Assembly (NCBI GenBank): GCA_030682755.1
Contig: JAUXNR010000329.1
Location: 1-5,060 of the forward strand
From: Flavobacterium sp.
GTDB taxonomy: Bacteria; Bacteroidota; Bacteroidia; Flavobacteriales; Flavobacteriaceae
Reading direction: 5' to 3'
Length of the DNA: 5,060 nucleotides
Below the pieces are notes generated by a model. The model ran no database searches. It was not told where the DNA came from and saw nothing but the letters and a program-made list of their open reading frames with translations. Made by a program: the position numbers and the translations under genes. Every line of letters begins with the position of its first letter. The stretch's first letter is position 1. Below, one piece after another: positions 1 through 5,060 of this stretch.

Positions 1-510
1 AGCACCTGATTTTGTTTGTCCTATATATTGAAACTTTTTCCCTTTTGAACTAACCAGATTTAGAATTCCTCTTGCTTTTTGAATTTCATCGAGTCTGATT
101 TTTGTGTTTTCCAGTTCTTCTTTTGCTCTGTTTAATTCTTCTAAAGTATATTCATCTTTCTCCACCTTCAATAAGGTATCCACTCGAACCAGATATTCCT
201 TTTTTGGACTATGAATCGTGACGGAATTTTTATAGAACTCTAAATTAGACAACGTAGTTCTGATTAATGAATCTGGAGAATGAACCAAACTTTCGTCAAA
301 TTCAAAATTATGAGTATCCTTTTTGAAATACGCATTGGTCACTTCAAACAATCGTTTATAATTGGACAGATTTTCATTTAACTTTGAAATGGAGTCATTC
401 AAAACCTCAACGCTTTGACTTACCGGGTGTTGTTTTTTACAAAAATAATAAGTGATGCCTGATGAAAGCACCATGGCAATAATAAGGTATAGGTAAACTT
501 GTTTTTTCAT
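1..510 (-). CDS. Hypothetical membrane-anchored coiled-coil protein, 3' end beyond the window
   Basis: I do not recognise this family. The frame opens at an ATG (complement of 508-510) and stays open for 170 codons to the left edge, so the C-terminus is missing. The N-terminus MKKQVYLYLIIAMVLSSGIT reads as a positively charged start followed by one hydrophobic segment (about residues 5-23) ending in CKK, so it should be a signal anchor with the rest outside the cytoplasm. There is a cysteine at 24, but it lacks the small residues of a lipobox, so a lipoprotein is unlikely. Residues 31-58 and 119-147 are rich in Leu, Glu, Lys and Asn and look like amphipathic or coiled-coil helices, joined by a polar stretch. 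The start lies 9 nt downstream of the DUF2490 stop on the same strand, so the two genes are probably co-transcribed; a role at the envelope is inferred from this and the anchor. Coding is well supported; function is unknown. Confidence 0.8.
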   Translation of the reverse strand, partial: MKKQVYLYLIIAMVLSSGITYYFCKKQHPVSQSVEVLNDSISKLNENLSNYKRLFEVTNAYFKKDTHNFEFDESLVHSPDSLIRTTLSNLEFYKNSVTIHSPKKEYLVRVDTLLKVEKDEYTLEELNRAKEELENTKIRLDEIQKARGILNLVSSKGKKFQYIGQTKSGA

Positions 511-519
511 GTTTTAAAT

Positions 520-1326
520 TTAATCAGAAAAACGAACTTTTTGTGTATCTGTTTTCCATAATCCGCTAAGTTGGTCAATGTAAAAACCCACCATGATTCC
601 TCTTCCGTGGTCAAATTCAATTCCTGTTGAACCTCTTGTTCTGAATCGGTCAACGTATCGCAATTCGATTCGAGCGGCATCTAAAAATCGATATCCTAAG
701 CCAACATATAATCTGTTTTGATTGAAGGTGTTATAGGTTACATTTCTTCCAATATTCAAACCGATTTCATTGGAAACTGCGGCATAAAGCGTATTGTTTT
801 CGTAAAAATCATTTGTATTAATTACATAACGAATTCTGTAACGAAACCTGAATCGTGTAAAAAACCGATAATCGTCGTCATTGGCTTGCTCTTGCCAACG
901 CAACTCATACCGATACCGCCATGTGTGCATCCATTTTCCGTTATCGTGTTTATAATGATGGAAAAACTGAAAGGTTGTACGCAATTCATGGTAGGAAGGT
1001 CGCTCTAAATCTTCCGGTTTTCCAACATACTCATTGGTGTACATATAACCGATTGGTGATATTGAAAGTCGGGAATTTTTAGTGAATTGGTAATTTACCC
1101 ACGGACGGATACTGGTTCGCAAATGGCTATCGAACATGCTTCCGGAATTCAATTCATTTTTGCTTCGGTATACATAATCAACACCCGCTCCCCAATTTTC
1201 ATTAAAAAATTCGTTTATCTCTGTTTTATGCCAAAAAACACTATGCGGATAAACAATTTTTCTCTCTTGAGAATACGTAATTATAGTAAAAAGGGAAAGG
1301 AAAGCGTATAAAAGTTTAGGTTTCAA
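520..1326 (-). CDS. DUF2490 family secreted outer-membrane beta-barrel protein
   Basis: This is a 268-residue protein with a clear signal peptide: MKPKLLYAFLSLFTIITYSQ, with cleavage probable around residues 19-20. The mature part alternates aromatic and charged residues in short strands, for example RYRYELRW (137-144), FFTRFRFRYRIRY (155-167) and NRLYVGLGYRF (204-214). This is typical of an outer-membrane beta-barrel and fits DUF2490, whose members carry such Arg/Tyr-rich strands. The molecular function of DUF2490 is not established, and no catalytic motif is visible. The start is TTG (complement of 1324-1326). No in-frame ATG exists between the upstream TAG, which is the pyrF stop codon itself, and this TTG, and only the TTG gives a well-formed signal peptide. 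The gene follows pyrF by 78 nt with its own candidate promoter box and is followed after 9 nt by the coiled-coil gene. The C-terminus ends in Asp rather than the aromatic residue common in barrels. Confidence 0.85.
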   Translation of the reverse strand: MKPKLLYAFLSLFTIITYSQERKIVYPHSVFWHKTEINEFFNENWGAGVDYVYRSKNELNSGSMFDSHLRTSIRPWVNYQFTKNSRLSISPIGYMYTNEYVGKPEDLERPSYHELRTTFQFFHHYKHDNGKWMHTWRYRYELRWQEQANDDDYRFFTRFRFRYRIRYVINTNDFYENNTLYAAVSNEIGLNIGRNVTYNTFNQNRLYVGLGYRFLDAARIELRYVDRFRTRGSTGIEFDHGRGIMVGFYIDQLSGLWKTDTQKVRFSD

Positions 1327-1352
1327 ATCTTTGTTACATTTTATCAGAAAAA

Positions 1353-1360
1353 CAAAAATA
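1353..1360 (-). promoter_or_regulatory. Candidate -7 box (TAnnTTTG) for the DUF2490 gene
   Basis: The minus strand reads TATTTTTG, a full match to the TAnnTTTG -7 element of Bacteroidota promoters. It lies 26 nt before the TTG start, which would leave a leader of roughly 20 nt. I see no TTG at the expected -33 position, and such octamers are common in AT-rich intergenic DNA, so this is a candidate only. Confidence 0.4.
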
Positions 1361-1404
1361 GGTTTCTCTGTAAAAAGTAAAAAATTATAGTCGTTAAATT
1401 CCTG

Positions 1405-2229
1405 CTAATTTTTAACATTTAGGAGAATTTCTTCCATTTCCTGTTGCAATTTCAAGGCTTCTACTCTGGCTTTACTTGCAAAATCCTCTTTGTTTGAAGC
1501 ATAAATTATTGCTCGTGAAGAATTGATTAACAAACCAACATTTTCATTTAAGCCGTATTTGCAAACCTCTTGTAAACTTCCGCCTTGTGCTCCTACTCCG
1601 GGAACCAGTAGAAAACTATCGGGAACTATTTGCCTAATTGTAGTAAAATATTCGGCTTTGGTTGCTCCGACTACGTACATTAAATTTTGGCTGTTTTTCC
1701 AAGTTTTGGAAGTTTCCAAAACGTGTTTGTAGATTTCTTTCCCTTCAGAAGTTTTGGTTTGAAAATCAAAAGCACCTTCATTGGATGTCAATGCTAATAA
1801 AATGGTGTGTTTGTTCTCAAAAGCCAAAAACGGTTCCACCGAATCTTTTCCCATATAAGGGGCAACGGTAACGGAATCAAAATTCAAATCTTCCAGAAAA
1901 GCTTTGGCATACATGGATGATGTGTTACCAATATCACCCCGTTTGGCATCGGCTATCGTAAAAATTTCAGGAAAGTTTTGATTGATATAATCAATGGTTT
2001 TTTGAAGCGATTGCCAACCTTGTAATCCGTAAGCCTCATAAAAAGCGGTATTGGGTTTATAGGAAACACACAAATCATGTGTGGCATCAATAATGGCTTT
2101 GTTGAATTCAAAAATCGGATCTTCGGTTTGAAGAAGGTGCTGAGGAATTTTATTCAAATCAACATCTAAACCAATGCATAAAAACGATTTTTTTTGATGA
2201 ATCTGCTCAATAAGTTGTGTTGTAGTCAA
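1405..2229 (-). CDS. pyrF: Orotidine-5'-phosphate decarboxylase, type 2
   Basis: This enzyme decarboxylates orotidine 5'-monophosphate to UMP, the last step of de novo pyrimidine synthesis, in the cytoplasm. The catalytic signature [10 protein letters not shown] is present at residues 94-103, with the Asp-Lys-x-x-Asp set at D94, K96 and D99. Other TIM-barrel landmarks are [10 protein letters not shown] (16-25, first strand and substrate Asp), [14 protein letters not shown] (55-68), [11 protein letters not shown] (120-130) and [11 protein letters not shown] (207-217, phosphate loop). The spaced DAKRGDI motif and the length are those of the longer type 2 subfamily. I chose a TTG start (complement of 2227-2229), giving 274 residues beginning [10 protein letters not shown]. 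The frame stays open upstream to an ATG at 2322, but those 31 extra residues are not part of the family and a candidate promoter box lies inside them. No neighbouring pyrimidine gene is present. The family call is secure; the start is probable. Confidence 0.95.
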   Translation of the reverse strand: MTTTQLIEQIHQKKSFLCIGLDVDLNKIPQHLLQTEDPIFEFNKAIIDATHDLCVSYKPNTAFYEAYGLQGWQSLQKTIDYINQNFPEIFTIADAKRGDIGNTSSMYAKAFLEDLNFDSVTVAPYMGKDSVEPFLAFENKHTILLALTSNEGAFDFQTKTSEGKEIYKHVLETSKTWKNSQNLMYVVGATKAEYFTTIRQIVPDSFLLVPGVGAQGGSLQEVCKYGLNENVGLLINSSRAIIYASNKEDFASKARVEALKLQQEMEEILLNVKN

Positions 2230-2252
2230 GACGAAAAAAGTTTGTTGTTTGG

Positions 2253-2260
2253 CAAATTTA
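2253..2260 (-). promoter_or_regulatory. Candidate -7 box (TAnnTTTG) for pyrF
   Basis: The minus strand reads TAAATTTG, a full match to the Bacteroidota -7 consensus, 23 nt before the chosen TTG start. Transcription beginning about 6 nt downstream would leave a short leader and would exclude the longer reading frame that begins at 2322. No good -33 TTG is seen at the usual spacing. Confidence 0.45.
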
Positions 2261-2338
2261 CAAAGATGAAAACGACTTTCCATGTAATTATATAACAATC
2301 TGAAAAAATTATGTAACGGCATTCTGTTGAACCGGTGG

Positions 2339-2346
2339 TAACTTTG
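2339..2346 (+). promoter_or_regulatory. Candidate -7 box (TAnnTTTG) for the CsbD-like gene
   Basis: The plus strand reads TAACTTTG, a full match to the Bacteroidota -7 consensus, 41 nt before the ATG at 2388. A TTG is present at 2327-2329, but it is only 9 nt away, too close to be the usual -33 element. The interval 2261-2338 would therefore separate two divergent promoters, this one and that of pyrF. Confidence 0.45.
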
Positions 2347-2367
2347 TAAGTATAAAACAAACGTATA

Positions 2368-2381
2368 TTAATTTAAATTAA
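2368..2381 (+). repeat. Perfect 14-bp AT palindrome in the CsbD-gene leader
   Basis: TTAATTTAAATTAA equals its own reverse complement and ends 6 nt before the CsbD start codon. It contains only A and T, so it may be chance in such DNA; as an operator it would lie downstream of the presumed transcription start. Confidence 0.3.
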
Positions 2382-2387
2382 ACTATC

Positions 2388-2573
2388 ATGGAAACGACTG
2401 AATTGAAAGGAAAATGGAACGAGTTAAAAGGGAAATTGAAGCAAAAATACGCTGATTTAACAGATGATGATTTGCTTTATGTGGAAGGAAAAGAAGATGA
2501 ACTTTACGGAAAAATCCAACAGCGGGTTGGCAAAACCAAAGAAGAAGTGAAGAAAATGATTGATGAGCTTTAA
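2388..2573 (+). CDS. CsbD-like general stress protein, 61 residues
   Basis: This is a small, highly charged, soluble protein. METTELKGKWNELKGKLKQK at the N-terminus followed by YADLTDDDLLYVEGKEDELY carries the hallmarks of the CsbD family: a W-x-x-L-K-G-K-x-K helix, a central L-T-D-D-D-L segment and an EGK-x-x-x-L-x-G-K-I-Q helix. The 61-residue length is the family norm. CsbD proteins are known as stress-induced proteins (sigma-B dependent in Bacillus); their biochemical role is unknown. There is no signal peptide or membrane segment, so it should be cytoplasmic. The start is the only ATG, preceded by an AT-rich leader with no Shine-Dalgarno site, as usual in this phylum. It is divergent from pyrF and followed by a strong terminator, so it probably forms its own abundant short transcript, with partial read-through to the membrane-protein gene. 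Confidence 0.93.
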   Translation: METTELKGKWNELKGKLKQKYADLTDDDLLYVEGKEDELYGKIQQRVGKTKEEVKKMIDEL

Positions 2574-2593
2574 AATTGTATATCTTTAAGCTG

Positions 2594-2624
2594 AAAAGAG
2601 GAATTGTTATGATTCCTCTTTTTT
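2594..2624 (+). terminator. Intrinsic terminator after the CsbD-like gene
   Basis: An 11-bp perfect stem (AAAAGAGGAAT at 2594-2604 pairing with ATTCCTCTTTT at 2612-2622) encloses a 7-nt loop, and the right arm runs into a T tract ending at 2624. It lies 20 nt after the CsbD stop and only 22 nt before the next ATG. On the minus strand the arms also give a T-rich 3' side, but no gene there needs it. Confidence 0.85.
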
Positions 2625-2646
2625 AAATCTAACCAATAATTTTTGT

Positions 2647-3777
2647 ATGATATCCACTGCAAAAAATGAAAATTCTTATGCACAAAACCTGGTTTTTATT
2701 ATAGGTTTAGTTTTTGTTTTGTATGTGCTGAAACCGGTAGTAGTTCCCATAATTATTGCCATTATTCTTAGTGTTTCTGTTTTTCCTTTTGTATCATACG
2801 TAGAACGAAAATGGCACTTTAATCGAGTGGTTTCTGCTATTTTTGCAATTGTATTGCTATCACTCTTGGTATTTTCCTTACTTACTTTTATTGGTTTTCA
2901 GATTTCTGACATTCTTGAAAAAGGTGATTCGTATGCCAAAAAATTAAGCGAAGTTTATAACACACTTGCAGCAGATTTTGAAACTTATTTAGGAATTGAT
3001 AAAAATGAGCTATCTCTAAAAAAAATTAATCTTGGTGATACACTTAAAGATAATTTTTCTAATATTATTGAATTCTTGACATTATCCGGTAGCGTTTTTG
3101 CAGACATCGTGCTTATACCACTTTATATTTTTTTCTTTTTAATTTATAGAAAATTCTTTAAAAGCTTTATTTACAAGGCTTTTTCTAAGGATGGAAACAC
3201 ATTGAAAGCTAAAACAGTTTTGAGCAAACTCTATGATGTTCAACAAAACTATATTTTAGGATTATTTATGGTTATGGGCATAGTTGGTATACTTAATTCA
3301 ATTGGCCTTTTGATATTAGGAATTGATAATGCTATATTTTTTGGATTTTTAGCAGCCTTACTATTACTAATTCCATACATCGGAATTATTATTGGATCTT
3401 TGTTACCTGCAATTGTTGCTTTAGCGACAAAAGACTCTTTATGGTATCCTGTTTTAGTTATATTTATCTTTACGTTCATACAATTTATTGAAGGAAACTT
3501 TATAACTCCAAAAATCACAGGATCTAAAGTTAGCATTAACGCTTTTGTTGCCATATTATCTATTATATTATTTTCTATGCTATGGGGAACAGCAGGTATG
3601 ATTGTAGCTTTGCCCGTAATTGCTAGCTTAAAAGTTGTTTTTGACACCATACCTGAATTAAAACCTTATGGTTTCTTGATTGGCGAACCTCTCGAAGAGC
3701 ATTTGAGAAGCAATGCTCGAATCCGTTTGAAAATTTGGAAGAAGATCAGAAAAGAAAAATCTAAAATAACGGAGTAA
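2647..3777 (+). CDS. AI-2E family transporter-like membrane protein
   Basis: This is a 376-residue polytopic inner-membrane protein with the AI-2E (PF01594) layout. There are two hydrophobic segments near the N-terminus (about 14-50) and one at 60-86, then a soluble stretch (about 87-140), a segment at 148-167, and a closely packed C-terminal group (about 202-330). The family's C-terminal signature is plain: LLIPYIGIIIGSLLPAIVAL (240-259), then EGNFITPKITGSKVSINAF (282-300) and GTAGMIVALPVIASLKVV (314-331). The family was named for autoinducer-2 export, but many members do other jobs, including ion/H+ exchange, and the substrate here cannot be read from sequence. The last 23 residues form a strongly basic cytoplasmic tail. 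The ATG is the only plausible start, since the next Met is at residue 208. It sits 22 nt after the CsbD terminator with no good promoter box between, suggesting read-through expression. Confidence 0.92.
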   Translation: MISTAKNENSYAQNLVFIIGLVFVLYVLKPVVVPIIIAIILSVSVFPFVSYVERKWHFNRVVSAIFAIVLLSLLVFSLLTFIGFQISDILEKGDSYAKKLSEVYNTLAADFETYLGIDKNELSLKKINLGDTLKDNFSNIIEFLTLSGSVFADIVLIPLYIFFFLIYRKFFKSFIYKAFSKDGNTLKAKTVLSKLYDVQQNYILGLFMVMGIVGILNSIGLLILGIDNAIFFGFLAALLLLIPYIGIIIGSLLPAIVALATKDSLWYPVLVIFIFTFIQFIEGNFITPKITGSKVSINAFVAILSIILFSMLWGTAGMIVALPVIASLKVVFDTIPELKPYGFLIGEPLEEHLRSNARIRLKIWKKIRKEKSKITE

Positions 3778-3792
3778 ATAATTCTACAAAAA

Positions 3793-3814
3793 ACAGAACT
3801 TTTACTACAGAACT
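3793..3814 (+). repeat. Direct repeat ACAGAACT x2 upstream of the AraC-type gene
   Basis: ACAGAACT occurs at 3793-3800 and again at 3807-3814, separated by 6 nt (14 nt centre to centre). It lies in the 82-nt gap between the AI-2E gene and the AraC-type gene, about 46 nt before the latter's start. Tandem half-sites are common for AraC-type regulators, so autoregulation is possible, but this is inference. The rest of the gap is AT-rich; a near-match to a -7 box (TATTTTTA, 3839-3846) is the only promoter hint, and there is no terminator hairpin. Confidence 0.35.
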
Positions 3815-3859
3815 ATGTATTTTTTTGAAAGATTTTTCTATTTTTACTCAATATACTAA

Positions 3860-4423
3860 ATGTTTATGAAAGCCTATTTAAAGTTTGATTATACCATTTT
3901 AACGAAAAAAGTTGTGGAAGAAAAACTAGCTGCATTCAACCTCAAGTTTTCTGTTATTAGCTTTGGCGAAATTGAATTACAAGATACCATTTCCAATGAA
4001 AAACTGGAACAAATAACAACTGTTTTATCGGAATACGGCATTGAGATCATTGAAAATCAAAAAAGCATATTGATACAAAAAATAAAAGACACCATCACAG
4101 AAATGGTGAATAGCGAAGAACCTTTATCTGTTAAAAGTTCTGTTTATCTCACAGAAAAACTCAATCTCAGTTATGGCTATTTATCTAATTTATTTTCTGA
4201 GGTTACTTATACTTCCATAGAAAATTTCATTATGATACAGAAAATTGAATTGGCAAAAAATTTAATTCTCAACAACCAATTGACTTTAACTGAAATTGCC
4301 TATAAACTCAATTACTCCAGTGTGGCCCATTTGAGTACTCAGTTTAAAAAAATTACCGGAATCACACCTTCAGCTTTCCAGCGTATTATCACAAAAAGGA
4401 GAGTGCAATCATTAAAAAACTAA
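3860..4423 (+). CDS. AraC-type DNA-binding protein with ferredoxin-like N-terminal domain
   Basis: This is a probable cytoplasmic transcription regulator of 187 residues. Two ATGs lie 6 nt apart (3860 and 3866); the second gives MKAYLKFDYT, which looks like the family start, so 185 residues is equally likely. Numbering from that Met, residues 1-63 alternate strand, helix, strand, strand, helix, strand, resembling a heavy-metal-associated or ferredoxin-like fold. Residues 64-82 form a linker helix. Residues 90-178 are an AraC-type double helix-turn-helix: the first HTH includes YLTEKLNLSYGYLSNLF (94-110), and the second is LTEIAYKLNYSSVAHLSTQF (141-160), followed by the classic GITPSAFQR (165-173). 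There is no cysteine anywhere, so the N-terminal fold cannot bind metal through CxxC. The stop is 10 nt before the receiver gene, so the two are co-transcribed. It is the only DNA-binding protein in the cluster and so a likely output or partner of the two-component genes. Confidence 0.9.
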   Translation: MFMKAYLKFDYTILTKKVVEEKLAAFNLKFSVISFGEIELQDTISNEKLEQITTVLSEYGIEIIENQKSILIQKIKDTITEMVNSEEPLSVKSSVYLTEKLNLSYGYLSNLFSEVTYTSIENFIMIQKIELAKNLILNNQLTLTEIAYKLNYSSVAHLSTQFKKITGITPSAFQRIITKRRVQSLKN

Positions 4424-4433
4424 ACCATAAATT

Positions 4434-4880
4434 ATGCAAAAAGAACACATTACTATTGCTCTTGCTGATGATGATGAAGATGATAGACTTTTCTTTAAAG
4501 ACGCTTTTGAAGAATTAAAAATTAACACTGTAGTCACAACACATTGTGATGGTGAAGAACTGATGAATTTTTTAAATCATCCGGATACGATTTTGCCTAA
4601 CATTTTATTTCTGGATTTAAACATGCCAAAGAAAAACGGTTTTGAATGTTTGTTAGACATAAAAAAAGTAGAAAAATTTAATGATATCGCCATTGCTATT
4701 TATTCTACATCATCGTCAGAAGAAGATGTAGAAAACACATTTGTTCATGGTGCCAATATTTATATAAAAAAACCAAGTGATTTTGACACTTTAAAAAAGA
4801 TATTACGAGAAGTGGTTACCTTAAATTGGCAATATCACACCTCTAGATTAAACAAAGATAATTTCTTATTAAGATTGTAA
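4434..4880 (+). CDS. Stand-alone response-regulator receiver protein
   Basis: This is a 148-residue CheY-like receiver with no output domain. The acidic pocket is ADDDEDD (11-17). The phospho-acceptor is D61 in LFLDLNMPKKNGF (58-70), the switch Ser/Thr is S91 or T92 in IYSTSSSEEDV (89-99), and the conserved Lys is K113 in IYIKKP (109-114). All residues needed for phosphorylation are present, so it should be active. A tail of about 20 residues after the last helix (NWQYHTSRLNKDNFLLRL, 131-148) is too short for a DNA-binding domain and resembles tails in other single-domain receivers of this phylum. It begins 10 nt after the AraC-type gene and ends 1 nt before the kinase start codon. It is thus probably the phosphorylation target of that kinase, acting through protein contacts, as a phosphate shuttle, or as a sink. 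Its specific partner is inferred. Confidence 0.95.
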   Translation: MQKEHITIALADDDEDDRLFFKDAFEELKINTVVTTHCDGEELMNFLNHPDTILPNILFLDLNMPKKNGFECLLDIKKVEKFNDIAIAIYSTSSSEEDVENTFVHGANIYIKKPSDFDTLKKILREVVTLNWQYHTSRLNKDNFLLRL

Positions 4881-4881
4881 A

Positions 4882-5060
4882 ATGCTTAAAATTATAAATT
4901 TACATAGATCTCCACTATTACTTAGGGCGGTGTTTGTCATTTCGTTGGCTGTCATATTGTTTACAGCTTCCGTATCGTATAAACATATCATAAACCTTAA
5001 CAAATCAAGAGATTTAGTAATTCACTCTTATGAAGTTCAACTTGAATTGGAACGCGTCAT
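4882..5060 (+). CDS. Probable CHASE3-domain sensor histidine kinase, 5' part only
   Basis: The frame opens at ATG 4882, 1 nt after the receiver stop, and runs to the right edge (59 complete codons). The visible protein has a short basic N-terminus (MLKIINLHRSPLLLR), a membrane segment at about 14-33, then KHIINLNKSRDLVIHSYEVQ (34-53) and LELERV. The pattern L-x-x-S-R-D-x-V-x-H-[ST]-Y-x-V followed by L-x-L-E resembles the start of the CHASE3 extracellular sensory domain, which in bacteria usually lies between two membrane helices of a histidine kinase. The kinase core itself is outside the window, so that part is inferred from the CHASE3-like start and from position directly after a receiver gene. 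A CHASE3-containing guanylate cyclase or chemoreceptor-like protein is possible but less likely. Confidence 0.75.
   Translation, partial: MLKIINLHRSPLLLRAVFVISLAVILFTASVSYKHIINLNKSRDLVIHSYEVQLELERV

Noticed and set aside
718..1311. Plus-strand open frames at 718-1008 and 1087-1311
   Set aside because: Both are antisense to the DUF2490 gene and their translations resemble no protein family.
1375..1412. Possible terminator hairpin after pyrF (AAAAATTA pairing with TAATTTTT on the minus strand)
   Set aside because: The 8-bp stem is only A/T and the loop is about 20 nt, too weak to call a terminator.
1523..1871. Plus-strand open frames at 1523-1732 and 1662-1871
   Set aside because: They overlap each other and are antisense to the well-supported pyrF gene.
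2230..2322. N-terminal extension of pyrF to an ATG at 2322
   Set aside because: It is not part of the type 2 PyrF family and contains the best candidate promoter box for the gene.
2636..2646. TAATTTTTG just before the AI-2E start as a -7 box
   Set aside because: It has one base too many between TA and TTTG and would place the transcript start inside the coding sequence.
3249..3650. 133-codon open frame on the minus strand
   Set aside because: It lies entirely opposite the conserved C-terminal core of the AI-2E gene; the translation has no recognisable domain and is explained by codon use of the real gene.
1..5060. Search by eye for CRISPR arrays, tRNA genes, insertion sequences, toxin-antitoxin pairs and phage genes
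   Set aside because: No regularly spaced repeats, cloverleaf-like segments, transposase motifs or terminal inverted repeats were seen; all longer stretches are occupied by ordinary genes.

Overview
The window looks like chromosomal DNA of a Bacteroidota bacterium, most likely a Flavobacterium-type Flavobacteriaceae member. The reasons are the strongly AT-rich sequence, the lack of convincing Shine-Dalgarno sites, several TAnnTTTG-type promoter -7 boxes, a DUF2490 outer-membrane protein, and AraC-like and receiver proteins of a style I associate with that group. This assignment rests on gene style, not on a database search.

Left half (1-2322, all minus strand). Read in transcription order, it holds pyrF (type 2 orotidine-5'-phosphate decarboxylase, about 2229 down to 1405), then a secreted DUF2490 beta-barrel protein (1326-520), then a membrane-anchored coiled-coil protein of unknown function that starts 9 nt later at 510 and runs off the left edge. 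pyrF and the DUF2490 gene both appear to start with TTG, and each has a TAnnTTTG box 23-26 nt upstream of the start. This is housekeeping plus ordinary envelope content.

Right half (2388-5060, all plus strand). It holds a small CsbD-like stress protein (2388-2573), a strong hairpin terminator (2594-2624), an AI-2E family permease-like membrane protein (2647-3777), an AraC-type DNA-binding protein with a ferredoxin-like N-terminal domain (3860-4423), a stand-alone receiver protein (4434-4880), and the first 59 codons of a probable CHASE3 sensor histidine kinase (from 4882). The last three are separated by only 10 nt and 1 nt and almost certainly form one operon. The plausible reading is a stress-response and signalling cassette: the membrane kinase senses a cue, the receiver (which has no output domain) relays or buffers the phosphoryl group, and the AraC-type protein is the only DNA-binding factor in the cluster. 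The CsbD protein and the permease-like protein may be its stress-related companions; that link is inferred from adjacency only.

I see no tRNA, rRNA, CRISPR, insertion sequence, attachment site or prophage gene. No stretch over 300 nt lacks a gene; the longest gaps are about 70-160 nt and are described below. Nothing here is clearly an undescribed system. The best candidate for a second look is the CsbD / AI-2E / AraC / receiver / CHASE3-kinase neighbourhood, and within it the cysteine-less AraC-type protein.
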